Source: Lineus longissimus
Taxonomy: Eukaryota; Nemertea; Pilidiophora; Heteronemertea; Lineidae
Assembly (NCBI RefSeq): GCF_910592395.1
Contig: NC_088311.1
Coordinates: 13,706,501 to 13,770,500, forward strand
DNA: 64,000 nt
Reading direction: 5' to 3'
Part shown: in pieces, positions 10,008 through 20,357 of the stretch
How positions within the stretch are numbered: the stretch's first letter is position 1
How the letters are laid out: each line of letters opens with the position of its first letter
Made by a program: the position numbers and the translations under genes
The notes under the pieces: model-generated
The model's input: the letters and a program-made list of their open reading frames with translations, nothing else
What the model was told of the DNA's origin: nothing
The model's database searches: none

Positions 10008-12551
10008 TCAGCACTTCCGAATAAGGGAAACATATTCTCCATAACTATTGATCTCTTCCTCTGGGTGCACCTTACCAGTACCAAACATGAGCTCAGCTGG
10101 CAAGCGAACCTCTCTGCCTAACAATAGCAGGTTGGGACTCATGCCAGTTGACTCATGAGGGGTGGCCCGGTAAGCTGCAGCCAGACATCCCAGATTTAAG
10201 TCCCAATTTCTCTGTTGGCCTTTTAGGTATGCTTTTATCATTCTAATCAGAGTGGAGTTAAACCTCTCGGTTTGCCCATTACAGATTGGATGACCCGGCG
10301 AGGTCCTGGTTTTCCGAATTTCCAACAATTTGCATAACTCTGCAAAAAGATTGCTTTCATAGTTTCTACCTTGATCACTATGTATATCTAGAGGACAACC
10401 GAACCTGGGAATCACTTCGTTCAAAATTCTATCTGCACATGTCTCTGCTGTCTGATCAGGAACTGCGAAAATCTCTACCCATTTTGTAAAATGGTCATTA
10501 ACCACTAAAATGAAGCGGTTACCCCGTTCTGTCTCTGGTAGTGGGCCTAGTATGTCTGTTGATAGACGATCGAGGGGACCACCTACTGGCATAGACCCTA
10601 GAGAAGCCCTGGGTTTTTTGCCTGAAGGTTTTACCCTGGAACATGTATCACACTTAATAACCCATAGGTTAACGTCCTCACGGACTCCAAACCAGTAGAA
10701 ATTTCTCAGTAACTTCTCACAGGTCTTCCTTCTACCTAGATGGCCTGAGAGGAGCCCATCATGGCAATGGTGAAGAACCTCCGACTTAAGTGTTCTCGGG
10801 ACAATAAGTTGAAGGTATTCTCCTGAATCGTCTCGTTTGGTAAACTTCCGGAACAGCACACCGTTTTGAACAACAATGGATGTCCAATAATTCCAGTAAT
10901 GCCTGGTGGCATGACTGCAGGAACAAACCATGCTTCCAAAAGGGCGGTTGCCTTTCTCGACCCAAGTCAAAATTGGTCCTATGTCTGGATCTCTCTTCTG
11001 CAAGTTACGTAGCTTGGTGTAGTCATAAGACACTGTCCAGGTAGGCAGGGCGTACAAACTGTCCTGTCTAGTGGTGGCACGCCTGGAGGTCTCTGGAGGT
11101 TTGTACCAAGAACTCTGCATGTCGATTGATCTTTTCTCACATTTCTTACATGGTCCACAGCTTAGTGTGTTATCTACATCTGGGCATTGGCAGTCTCTAG
11201 GATTGGGACACCTACTCAAACTATCAGCATTCTGATGTTTGCTTCCCTTTCCATACTCAATAGCAAAGTCATACTGAGACAAGATTTCAATCCATCTGGC
11301 AATCATTCCTTTTGGCTCCTTCATGCTGAAAAGCCAGGAAAGCACTTGATGATCACTTCTCACCAAGAAGCGTCGCCCCAACAGATATATTCGGTAGTGT
11401 TCAACAAAGTTTTTTATAGCTAGCAATTCCCTATGTGTAACGCAGTAATTCCTTTCTGCCTTGTTCAATGATTTACTACCGTATGCTATGACCTTCTCAT
11501 TGCCGTCTTGCTCCTGAGAAAGAACAGCCACTATGGTAGAATCACTTGCATCAGTGTCTAGAATGAACAGACCCTCGTGCCGTGGGTACGCCATGACAGG
11601 AGGACTGGTCAGAACGGCCTTCAATTTCTCAAACGCTTCAGTGCATTCTTCCGTCCAGCGGAAAGAAATACCGTCCCTAGTTAAGGCAACTAGATGTTGC
11701 ACAATCTCGGAGTACCCTTTAATAAATCTACGGTAGTAGCTCCCAAGAGCTACTAGTCCCTTCACCTGTTTTGCATTTGTTGGGATTGGCCAGTTTACCA
11801 ACTTTGCCACATTGTCTGGATTCGGTAACATTCCCTTATCACTGATTATATGACCCAAAAATACTACCTCTGTTTTGAACAGAAAACACTTTCTAGGTTT
11901 TAGCTTTAGGCCTGACAGTCTGATCCGCTGAAACACTTCCTCTAAACGCTCCAAGAGAGTATCAAAGTCAGGAGCATGTACTATAATATCATCGAGATAT
12001 ATTACACACGTGGTCCACTGAAGGCCACCTAAAATGCACTCCATCAGTCTCTGGAAGGTAGCCGGTGCATTGGAAAAACCAAAAGGCATTGTTGTGCACT
12101 CAAATAAGCCATATTTGGTACAGAACGCAGTTTTCGGTATATCACTAGACCTAACAGGTACCTGTTGGTACGCAGAAGTGACGTCAATAGTTGCAAAGAC
12201 TTTTGCTCCCGAGAGCGAATCAAAACAGCTCTGTGCCAGTGGTAATGGAAATGAATCCTTAACAGTGACAGAGTTAACGTGCCTAAAATCAATACAAGTT
12301 CTCAGGGAACCATCCTTCTTCTTCACTAAAACAAGTGGACTAGCCCATGGAGAGGTCGAAGGCCTAGCTACCCTTTGACGCAACATTTTTTCAACACTTT
12401 TCTTCTCATCTGTTTCATAGGCCAACGGTGTCTTACGAGGAGGTTGTTTCTTGGGCCTAGCATTACCAGTATCTATGGTATGTTCTACGAGATTAGTTAA
12501 GCCTAGGTCATCATCATCTTTAGAAAATATATCTTGATAATCATGCAACAA
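10008..12551 (-). CDS. pol: Gypsy Pol: reverse transcriptase, RNase H, integrase
   Basis: Open frame of about 847 codons, the catalytic part of a Ty3/gypsy polyprotein. RT occupies about residues 50-230: SPLVLVKKKDGS, then FATIDVTSAYQQ, MPFGFSNAPATFQ and the intact catalytic YLDD at about 185-188. RNase H starts near residue 327 (FILDTDASDS). Integrase has the H2C2 finger (HHCHDGLLSGHLG with CDTC) and the D,D,E core (STDILGP, HSDQGRNYE, GQTERFN). The frame starts at a TTG because a one-base shift at about 12555-12580 separates it from the protease ORF, with an A-rich run at the junction. The integrase C-terminus is shorter than usual. Three pieces of host-looking sequence are absent, so this is wholly element DNA. 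Probably inactive because of the frame breaks. Confidence 0.93.
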   Translation of the reverse strand: MLHDYQDIFSKDDDDLGLTNLVEHTIDTGNARPKKQPPRKTPLAYETDEKKSVEKMLRQRVARPSTSPWASPLVLVKKKDGSLRTCIDFRHVNSVTVKDSFPLPLAQSCFDSLSGAKVFATIDVTSAYQQVPVRSSDIPKTAFCTKYGLFECTTMPFGFSNAPATFQRLMECILGGLQWTTCVIYLDDIIVHAPDFDTLLERLEEVFQRIRLSGLKLKPRKCFLFKTEVVFLGHIISDKGMLPNPDNVAKLVNWPIPTNAKQVKGLVALGSYYRRFIKGYSEIVQHLVALTRDGISFRWTEECTEAFEKLKAVLTSPPVMAYPRHEGLFILDTDASDSTIVAVLSQEQDGNEKVIAYGSKSLNKAERNYCVTHRELLAIKNFVEHYRIYLLGRRFLVRSDHQVLSWLFSMKEPKGMIARWIEILSQYDFAIEYGKGSKHQNADSLSRCPNPRDCQCPDVDNTLSCGPCKKCEKRSIDMQSSWYKPPETSRRATTRQDSLYALPTWTVSYDYTKLRNLQKRDPDIGPILTWVEKGNRPFGSMVCSCSHATRHYWNYWTSIVVQNGVLFRKFTKRDDSGEYLQLIVPRTLKSEVLHHCHDGLLSGHLGRRKTCEKLLRNFYWFGVREDVNLWVIKCDTCSRVKPSGKKPRASLGSMPVGGPLDRLSTDILGPLPETERGNRFILVVNDHFTKWVEIFAVPDQTAETCADRILNEVIPRFGCPLDIHSDQGRNYESNLFAELCKLLEIRKTRTSPGHPICNGQTERFNSTLIRMIKAYLKGQQRNWDLNLGCLAAAYRATPHESTGMSPNLLLLGREVRLPAELMFGTGKVHPEEEINSYGEYVSLIRKC

Positions 12552-12556
12552 CTTGG

Positions 12557-13945
12557 CTACTTTTGCCTTTCTTTACGGGTGCGCCTGTTCACCGCATCTT
12601 CAAATAAGGCTACTAAATGAGGAGGTACTTTCTTAAGCTCCTCGTGCGAACTAGTATTCGTGCCTCTTACATTACAAGTTTTTACCGCTATTTGTGGCAA
12701 AGGCTTTTCCTGCACCACCAGTCTCCGAGCATAATCAAAACTATCTCTTAGTTCAGGGTTTTCTTCTTTTACAATTGTACGTACAGTCTCTTTTACTTCT
12801 TCCACAACACCTATGGTCATGTCTTGTTTAATGGATTGGTCAGAGCGAAAAGGGTTAATGATTCTAACTTTAACAGTAACGTTATTATTTACATCATTTA
12901 CAAGGCATTTGGCAGCGACAAGTCCAGTCCTCTCAGAGAAGAGTGGACATGCCTCCACCAAAAGACTACAATTGTCATTCTCACTTGAGCCCGTCTCAAC
13001 AAAAGCATCAATGATGACTTTACTGAACCCTGGAACAACGTAGTGATCCGCAGCGAACAATCTTCTTGCCCGGTGCGGAATCCCTACTTGCTCCAAGGGA
13101 ATGGTGACACCACCAAGGATGAGTTTGTCCTTGCTCAATAACAGGTCTGCGGGTCCGGTCGGATCCTGCTGCAGCACATCAGCTCCTAACAACACTTCAT
13201 CTTCGATGTCCGCTATGAGTAGCATTTTCTCCATTCTCAGAGGTCCCAACATTAATTCAAATACGGCTTCACCATGATGGGGAATTTTCCCCCCATCAGC
13301 ATTGGTCATTATTATCTTACTACTGGTGCGTACCATTTTCGATCGTGTGTCAGAAGGTATTCGTTCAAAAACCTTGTGAGAGACGATAGTCCTGGTAGCC
13401 CCAGTGTCAACGGTAAACAATACATCAACTTCTTGAACTGATCCCCGAACATAAACACCATCAAATTTTTGCCTTTGACGTCTGAAAACTAGAATCTCTT
13501 CAACATGATCAGATTCCACTGTTACTGGACTAACAACTGTAGTATCGCAATCCTCAGCGCTTGGTGGAGGAGATAGGCCTCTGCTCTCGTCTCCACCCTC
13601 GCCCAAGGCATCCGAACTAGAGATATCTTTATTTACAACATTTGGACGCTCAGGTGGGCTTGTCTCCACCCCTTTTGGTCTAGGGTTTTCCATACTATCT
13701 AAGTGCGAAGCAGGGGAACCCCCAGGTGCCCCCACTGCAGTCATCCAATCAATCTTGTCTCTAACCCCTATACCCTCAGGTGGGCCTTGCGCCACCACTT
13801 TTGGTATTGGGCTTTCACTTAAACTACTAATAAGATCAACATTGTTATGAAAGTTGGGCCTGATTTCGAACACTTTATCATTTGAACTAGTGTCTGCAGT
13901 AGTCCCGACCGTGCCACGACCCTCAGGCACGGTCTCACCTAGTTT
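12557..13945 (-). CDS. pol: Gypsy Pol N-terminal part with aspartic protease
   Basis: Open frame of about 457 codons whose middle holds a retroviral-type aspartic protease: VDTGATRTIVS gives the active-site DTG, and EVLLGADVLQQD is the second conserved strand. A Pro/Ser-rich N-terminal stretch precedes it. No ATG opens the frame; it overlaps the gag-type frame, which ends with TAG at 13939-13941, and lies in the -1 frame relative to it. This is consistent with expression by -1 frameshifting on the sequence GTAAAC before the stop. The 3' end stops at TAG (12557-12559), where one base is lost or gained relative to the RT frame. The length and order protease then RT are normal for gypsy. Confidence 0.85.
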   Translation of the reverse strand, partial: KLGETVPEGRGTVGTTADTSSNDKVFEIRPNFHNNVDLISSLSESPIPKVVAQGPPEGIGVRDKIDWMTAVGAPGGSPASHLDSMENPRPKGVETSPPERPNVVNKDISSSDALGEGGDESRGLSPPPSAEDCDTTVVSPVTVESDHVEEILVFRRQRQKFDGVYVRGSVQEVDVLFTVDTGATRTIVSHKVFERIPSDTRSKMVRTSSKIIMTNADGGKIPHHGEAVFELMLGPLRMEKMLLIADIEDEVLLGADVLQQDPTGPADLLLSKDKLILGGVTIPLEQVGIPHRARRLFAADHYVVPGFSKVIIDAFVETGSSENDNCSLLVEACPLFSERTGLVAAKCLVNDVNNNVTVKVRIINPFRSDQSIKQDMTIGVVEEVKETVRTIVKEENPELRDSFDYARRLVVQEKPLPQIAVKTCNVRGTNTSSHEELKKVPPHLVALFEDAVNRRTRKERQK

Positions 13946-14281
13946 ACCGACGGTGGTTGCCCCACTCTGAAACCTGGAGCAGTGGCTGACAGGCTACTTG
14001 GCATGCCTGCAATCCCTGGTCCATATTCGGAGTTTCCTGGGTACTCCATCAGATTATTAGTGCAATTTGACAAGATAAGTAGTGCCATTTGACCCATTTC
14101 TTTGAGAGTTCACCTGATTAATCGCCCCTGGCCTCAAAACCTGACTTGGTAAATTTGCAATCATCTGGTGGTACTGCTCACAAAAATCGCGCTATGTGCC
14201 TCATGAGTCCACAAATATAGCAAGGTCCCAAAGTGGACCTGGTCCCCTGATGCCCGGAACCATTATTATTGTAATCTTGGT
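13939..14281 (-). pseudogene. gag: Gypsy gag C-terminal piece with broken zinc knuckle
   Basis: On the minus strand a CCHC zinc knuckle starts CYICGLMRH at about 14222, but an extra T in the run at 14182-14187 shifts the frame just before the last cysteine (14180-14182) and gives TGA. Further shifts occur downstream; the last frame ends at TAG 13939-13941. This piece is contiguous with the gag fragment at 17655-17942 once the Helentron between them is removed. Confidence 0.7.
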
Positions 14282-14335
14282 TTTTAGCTCAGCTGAAAAG
14301 CTGAGCTATTCATATGAGTAAATGGTAGAATGAGT

Positions 14336-14339
14336 GTCC

Positions 14340-14378
<39 letters not shown>

Positions 14379-14380
14379 CG
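14336..14380 (+). repeat. GTCT microsatellite
   Basis: About ten tandem copies of GTCT with GTCC at both ends, directly downstream of the 5' hairpin. A GTCY array in this position is a known feature of DINE-1-type Helentrons. Confidence 0.9.
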
Positions 14381-14778
14381 TTAAACAGGCATGTTTCAAA
14401 ACTATGGCGGATAGGCGATAGATTTTCCCTCTGAGGCGTTGAGACCCTTCAGGACTCCTGAATAGACCAAATGTGGGTCCGGCAGGATGAGCGGTTTGGC
14501 CACTAGGTGGCACCGAGCGAAATTTTCCAAAAACTTTTCCAGCAGCTGATTTCTCAGTTGGGGATCATGAATCAAATCTAATTTTATAGAGCAAAGTTTT
14601 CTCTTTCATTATCAATAGGCGTAGTTCATGAATTTCTCACCAGGTGGTGTTACTGGCGCAATTTAGTGAGCAACCCCCAAGAAGAGCATTTTAAATTTCG
14701 CGCGAGTTATCCCACGTCCAATCACACATGCAGCGAACGTCACGTCTCGAGTCTGCGCAGTTCAGACGTAAGGAGACC

Positions 14779-15556
14779 ATGCTATGGAATAGATCGCGTT
14801 CTGTCAATTCAGAGGTAAGTTCTCATTAAATTCACAATTTCATAGGCGATAATATTTGGCTGGTTGTGTTATTGCATGTTGATGACATTAGGGAAGGCTT
14901 GGATTGTTTAATTGGATGTGATTAATTTGAAATAGTTCGTTGACGATCGTTGAAAAACGATCTGCGAAATGCAGCTTGGTTGGTCTGAGAAACGATGTCA
15001 AAGTCCGGCTTTAAATCATGGATTTCTCAACAAATAACTCTTGTCACATAGCAGACCTAATGTGAATAAACAAGACAATAATAAACATCGTTCTGATATC
15101 ATCGGGTAAGGTTGCCAATGTACATAAACAGTGTAATTGAGGATCGACGCCAGCGATTTGAAATGTCAACAAACAATAAATGCGATATGATACACACTGA
15201 CACTTGCACACTGTACATAGCACAATGCTTCAAACGGGGCCGATTCATCACTCTTATCACAATGTATTCCCAATCATATTAATGAACTTCCTTGATCATT
15301 CGGCCCTAGCGCCTTATCAGTTGTTGTTGGCCTTGTATTTGATATAAAACTTGGCTAGCTTACCTATTCTATCAAAATTAAAATGTTATCTCCTCATCAT
15401 GTTTTGCAGGACAGGAATGATCTGCAGCTGCATTTGAACATATTTGGTGACCACATCTCAAAGATGACCAAGAGAGAGGATCGAGCTATGACTTTGCACA
15501 TCCCATCGACTTCGGTGTTCACCAGTGCAATCATCAGAAGAGTCAGGCAATTCTAG
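14779..15556 (+). CDS. Hypothetical two-exon small ORF inside the Helentron (60 aa)
   Basis: Not a recognised protein. Exon 1 (14779-14814) runs from ATG for 12 codons (MLWNRSRSVNSE) to a consensus donor GTAAGT. Exon 2 (15410-15556) follows the acceptor TTTTGCAG and continues in phase for 48 codons (starting DRNDLQLHLNIFGDH) to TAG. An AATAAA signal lies at 15601-15606, 45 bases after the stop. The spliced product is basic with no membrane segment. A relative of the intron end and exon 2 (LHFNVFGD-like) lies at about 27540-27850, with a stop earlier and the same AATAAAGAAAAC block. It may be a captured gene end or the tail of a longer transcript whose upstream part is missing. Splicing is inferred only from consensus sites. 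Confidence 0.35.
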
Positions 15557-15736
15557 TATTCAAGTATTTCATTCTGTAATACTTACCTCAAAATTTACTA
15601 AATAAAGAAAACCGCATGTGGCAGTTGGTTAAAAAAATCAAGTCTATCTGTTTAAAGTTTTTACTTGCTATCATTATTATCAACATTTCAATGGTGGCAT
15701 TCTGCTAAGGTTTGTTAAGAGTTTCACTTGACTTAA

Positions 15737-17043
15737 GCAGGGTGTACACTAGTAAAATATTAGCAACATTTTACCAACATTTTACCAACATTTTTACAAC
15801 AATTTTGCAACAAGCCCTTCAAGGCCCTGTGTTCACTAGCAACAAAATTGCAACAAATTAGCAACATTTTTACAACATGTTGGTAAATTGTTGCAAACTT
15901 TTTAGTGGGAACAAAGCGAAATAGGTATTTTGGAGGGAAAATGGATGATTCCAAGGAGAGAAGATGTGTTTTGAGTGCTTCTGCAGCAATTTTAGCTGTC
16001 ATTGTTGAGAGATGGAAGAGGCGGCGAAATAACCAAAGAGAATATGGACCAGGCCCTGGATCAAAATGAGGGTGGATGATGGGGCATACCACTGCCTGTT
16101 AAGGCCGCGTATCCATAGGGTATGCCCTTGTGTAGTGTGGCGTTATGGCGTAACAGCCTTGTGACCTGGCACTATGCCCTGAGTCTCCATTGGATATTCC
16201 TTTTTGGTCATGGTAGGCCTTTGTAGTCCTCATTTCGCAGCGGTCAATCGCGTTTATCCGCACGCTGTCATTATTTCAGAAGACAATTTCTTATGAATAT
16301 TGAAAATGAAAATACAAGTAACTTGTATTTTCACTTGCAACATCAAATTGACATGTACATGTATATAAAACCTGACTTAAGCAACAAATTACAGGTTCGT
16401 GCTTGTTATGATAATCATCAGTTTCGGGGTCCCAGAGTAGTTCCCGTTGATGAACCTCTTGAATTAATTTCGCCTCAGACATTGCTTCCGTGTTGTTCAC
16501 TCGCAAAAGAATGGACATGTTCAATCCCAATATGGGCCTATATTCCCAATCCACAGTGCATATATGCCCGCAATGTGACACGGCATAACCTATGGGAACG
16601 ATCAATAACACCAACGAAGGTTCATTGTCCGTGTGGCGCGCCAGGCGGTAAAAAGGGAATGTTGTGCAGGGCACGGAACAGCCTATGGATACGCAGCCTA
16701 AAGGAGTTGCGGCTGACTGACAAGCCGTCACACAAAAACTTCTAGAAAAGGTTTCATCACCCTACGAAGCAAGACACTCACTTGAGAGTTGCTATACCTG
16801 CTTCTTGTTCAAGTCACATGAACTCCGGTAGATCACATGACGCAAATCCTATTTCTGATTGGCTGAAGAGTTTGCAACATTTTTACAACATGCAACAAAG
16901 AATTGCATTGCATTTAATTTGCAACAATTTTACAACATGTTGTAAGACGCGTTTTGCTCTGTACACACTACGCAACATTTTTGCAACATTTGTTGCAACT
17001 GGAAATGTAAAAATGTTGCTAATATTTTACTAGTGTACACAGG
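15737..17043. mobile_element. TIR transposon nested in the Helentron
   Basis: Ends are inverted repeats of about 32 bp: GTGTACACTAGTAAAATATT followed by AGCAACATTTT at the left, with its complement at 17009-17038. Subterminal regions are full of short GCAACA and CCAACATTTT repeats on both sides (15760-15900 and 16870-17010). Outer bases CAGGG at the left suggest hAT-like ends, but a clean 8-bp duplication is not seen (CTTAAG versus CTTTAG). No transposase. Confidence 0.65.
16103..16702. mobile_element. MITE nested in the TIR transposon
   Basis: About 600 bp with inverted ends AGGCCGCGTATCCATAGG (left) and CCTATGGATACGCAGCCT (right). Flanks are TTAA at the left and TAAA at the right, so a TTAA-like duplication is possible. 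A perfect 25-base palindrome centred near 16320 (arms GAAAATACAAGT) lies inside. Overlapping ORFs on both strands (16291-16745) follow from its compositional symmetry and are not called as genes. Confidence 0.6.
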
Positions 17044-17654
17044 CCTTTAGGCAATAATAGAGTTGGGTAGAGCATTTTGTTAATGTTACCCTTTTAGTTA
17101 GGGAAACTGGTGCCTTCTGCATTAGGTGGACCCCACTTACTCATCTGTCAGACCGGCCTCACACGTCGGCATTAGAGTTTAAGGTCCAGTCTGCGAGATT
17201 TACCCATTTCTACCCAGCCAAAAGCGGGTGATTGGGCTAGTCTCTCCATGTGATTCAATTCGCATGGATTCTTGTGTCCCGGTGCTGAAAGGATCCCTCC
17301 ACAAGGGCAGACTACATCCGGTGGCACTGAAGTATGGAAGAAAGACAGAAGACGACCAATTTGCGAAAAGGATCATCATCATCATCATCATGGTAACAGC
17401 TGAGGATGAATCATGTTGCTGTGTGTAGAATTGATGGTCCAATATAGGTTAGGTTATCTGTTTGCGCACACATTGCAAGGGTGGAGCTTGCTTGAAGTAG
17501 ATTGCGCCAGTCTACCGTAATTCACTGTTACACATCCAGAAGCTAATATCCTTAGGCTTTGAGTCCTTAGTTTAGTAGAGTTTGACGAGTAATGTAATAT
17601 ATACGAACAACGCAGCAACAACTCAGCTGAGCGCCAGGCCCTTGGGCCTCTTGT

Positions 17655-17942
17655 TATAATTACTATTCTGCCGAATATCTTGGCTGCCATTCTGGTGATA
17701 GTTTTTTCTTCCACCTCCCCCCTTGGACTTCTCTTGATTCTGACTATGGAATCGAGAATCAGATTGACCTCCACTTGGAGTCCCCACACCCTTTTCAAAT
17801 ATGGTGCCGATGTTACTTACAACTTTATCCAATGCTAATTCTACCTGAGAGACCACTCCAGAGCGATCAGGCTGACTTCGTGATTGAGTCTGGGGTGCTG
17901 TCTGAGGTAAAGGTTTGCTGGTTATAGATGTACTCCCCTTAA
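17655..17942 (-). pseudogene. gag: Gypsy gag middle piece between two insertions
   Basis: Minus-strand frame rich in Gln, Ser and Gly (for example GGGRKNYHQNGSQD), typical of the linker before a gag zinc knuckle. It begins at the TTAA shared with the transposon at 17943-20628 and ends at the TT target of the Helentron. On both sides the frame matches the neighbouring gag piece when the insertion is removed. Confidence 0.75.
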
Positions 17943-18171
17943 AGGGGATCTGACGGTTTGGGGTTAAAACGGCTTTCTCTTGGCTTATTGTTTGCATTAT
18001 ATTCATTAAAATACAGTCACGCACGTTTAATGCGCAAAAATACATCACCCGTGAAGTTATTTGGGCTTTTGGTCGAAAACGCACAAGATTGTCTGAACTC
18101 GCCAAGAAATGCTATAAATAGATCCGTGACGTCACTCCGAGAACGCTGTTCATGGAGCACTTCAAGAAAAC

Positions 18172-19294
18172 ATGGCGGCGAATGAGGATTACTCGAGCGA
18201 TTTTAGCGATTTTAGCACAGATTCTGATCTGAATGCGAGAGGATTCATCGATTACGGCGATGGAGATGACCAAGGAGATCAAGAAGCTAATGAAGACCCC
18301 GACTAATTTGGACCATACATGTTTGAACCGGTGTTTGAAGGTGAAGAAGGCGCCGCCGATATCGACATCGATGAGGACGACGAAAATGACATGAGATGGC
18401 GACTTGATCCTGCTCGTTTGGGAGAATGGTGAGCTCCGAATGCCGTGACTATGAATGATTATGAGAACTCGGGAATGGAAAGAATTCTGTTTTCTCTGTG
18501 GATGTTTGTAGTTGGGCTTTGGTTCTATGGTCGGTCATTTTGCATCCACCTCCACCCTCCATGTAAAACAGTACACTGCACATGGTACACACCACAGCCA
18601 GCTTGGCTGAGAGTATCAGTGAGTGCAACCACTTGTACAAATATACATGCACGCCCCAAACATCTTGTTGCAGTGAACAAACAGGTTGATTAATAAATGA
18701 TAACAAGAAGGCATTATTTGATTTGATAGTTCCTTGACTGTATTTACAAATACGATGGCAATGCATCATGATGAAAATGTACATGTTTAAGTAACTTGTA
18801 AAAATATACAATACAACACAGCTTTCTTATAATCATTGTCATCTTTTTGCAGGTGCAAATGTGGCAACTGCCAAACACTGCCAAAGGTGAAGGAGAACAA
18901 CTGTTGCAAGGAACGTGATCAAGTCCTGAACAATATTGCAGAGATTGGCGAGGAAGAGCGCAGAAATAACGGGGAGCCGAAATGCATTACCGAACACCCG
19001 GGATTTGACTCAGTGTGTTTAAGTGTCTGGTCATTACAGACTGCTTGGCTGTATTATAGACAGCAGTACAAGGGGAGAGCTTTTGATGGACCGCAAAATG
19101 ACAAATATAGACACATTTCATACAGACAATTGGTGCGGTGGTGTTGGGGATACATAGGGAAAGACAACCGTGTTGTGTTGCCATCGTGTGCATTATCCTG
19201 TGTCCGAGCACACTTCCCCCCACCTGGGGAGGAAGAACAGTTTCAGTTCCGTGGGTTCATGGCAGCAGGGGTTCAGGAGAATCCACAACTCTGA
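18172..19294 (+). CDS. P2X7-type ballast-domain protein, two exons, early stop
   Basis: Exon 1 (18172-18428) begins MAANEDYSSDFSDF, an acidic leader, and ends RLDPARLGE at the donor GTGAGC. Exon 2 (18853-19294) follows TTTTTGCAG and continues in phase as W-CKCGNCQTLPKV, NNCCKERDQ, CITEHPGFDSVCL, YRHISYRQLVRWCWG and RVVLPSCALSCVRAHFP. That is the zinc-binding cytoplasmic C-terminal (ballast) domain of the P2X7 receptor; no P2X channel part is present, so it is not an ion channel. In other animals the domain also occurs in non-channel proteins of unknown role. The Cys clusters (CxCxxC, CC, C, SC) are retained. An in-frame TAA at 18304-18306 breaks exon 1; an ATG 15 bases later could restart translation and keep the whole domain. 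It lies within a TTAA transposon, tail to tail with the THAP gene. Confidence 0.82.
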
Positions 19295-19351
19295 TTCAGA
19301 CGTGATTGAAGCGTGATCTAAAAGCTGTAACTGCCTCCCTCATATCTGGCT

Positions 19352-20357
19352 TTACAAATGATGCAGAAAGTGGCGGTGGCTCTGGTTCGCTGTAATGGTT
19401 CGCTGTGTGTACACCTGTTCCATTAGATTCTGAAAGCAGTCTTCAACGTAGTCTGGAAGTGGAAATAGAATAAACATATTAGTACATAATTATTGTTATT
19501 TCATTGTCAACATGATAGAACTTTGTTATGAATAAATCATCTAATAATACAGTCATTCCCAAATATTTATTTGTTTGTTGTTTATATATTTCTAAAGCAA
19601 GAGAGCACATTACAACTCACTGTATGTTGCTCCAACTAGGATTTTCTTGACTGCATATCCCCCGGCCTTGTACTTTGGAAAGTCGATCTTGTTGCAATTT
19701 TCACCAGCCATTGTTATAGCCTGAGGTCTACCAGCATTCTCATTATAATGGAGAGCAGCAAGACGGCGCCTCTCCCGATTTCGAAATGCCGCCCTTGGCC
19801 TCTGTGGGGTACTCTCATTCTCCGAAACCAGGTGAATGGTTGGCACAGCCCAATCTGTTCGTTGCAATCTGAAAAATAGATGATACAGTTCAATATACAT
19901 GTATGTAGCCTACTCACTCTACATACCATGCTGATGCTCTAATAATTATAGTATAGGCCTAGTTAGCATATGCTCAGCAGTTTGGTCACATCAATCAATC
20001 ATCAGTGGTGAAGGGTCAAGATCATGAGATCATCCTCTGATCTGCAACATTAAAAAGCAAGAGTAATAATAATAACAAACACTCACTTTTTTGCGTAGCC
20101 AGTGTTATACTTCATATCAGATTCTTGAAGCAGTCATCTTTGAAGTGTTTATAGCACAGAACGCTGCCATTCACGCTATCCGACGGTTCCCATTTGTCTC
20201 GTTTCGCCTTCACAAAACGGGTCCATTTTCGCCGCAATTCTGCAGTCTTTTGCCTCACTTCTTCGGTCGTTCCGTCCTTCAACTTCTTCGGATCGGGAAA
20301 CTCAAAAAGTCTGTTGTCTCGATGGCTGCAGTTTGCAGCAACACACTGTTTAACCAT
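19352..20357 (-). CDS. THAP zinc-finger protein, three exons, one frameshift
   Basis: Exon 1 (20357-20087) from ATG encodes a THAP DNA-binding finger: MVKQCVAANCSH gives the first CxxxxC pair, then LFEFPDPK, a central W (RKWTRF), and CYKHF the final C-H pair. The AVPT box that ends THAP domains lies in exon 2 (19868-19621, TDWAVPTIHL) across a GT-AG intron. One base appears missing at about 20118-20123, because the C-H-pair frame stops at TGA while the frame joining exon 2 starts just there. Exon 2 also has a basic stretch (FRNRERRRLAAL). Exon 3 (19452-19352) reaches TAA in the predicted phase but contains a 13-bp duplication (GGTTCGCTGTAAT, + strand) that probably alters its frame. THAP domains bind DNA and are frequent in transposases; no catalytic region follows. 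Likely a DNA-end-binding or regulatory protein of the element, now defective. Confidence 0.8.

Larger units (their letters stand above)
14282..17654 (+). mobile_element. Helentron-like element inserted in gypsy gag, complete ends
   Basis: Starts TTTTAGCTCAGCTG with the hairpin at 14286-14307 (arms AGCTCAGCT and AGCTGAGCT), followed by a GTCT microsatellite. Near the right end CAGCTGAGC (17624-17632) complements the 5' arm, then comes a palindrome AGGCCCTTGGGCCT (17636-17649) and the end TCTTG. Removing the element and leaving two T residues makes the gag frame run on without loss or gain, through the zinc knuckle codons. That means insertion between two Ts with no target duplication, the behaviour known for Helentrons. 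It carries a small two-exon ORF and a nested TIR element. No Rep or helicase gene is visible, so it is non-autonomous. Confidence 0.75.

Noticed and set aside
16291-16745. Long overlapping ORFs on both strands
   Set aside because: They lie inside a MITE with palindromic parts; both strands open by composition.
18172-19294. A P2X ion-channel gene
   Set aside because: Only the cytoplasmic ballast domain is encoded; no transmembrane segments or extracellular loop.
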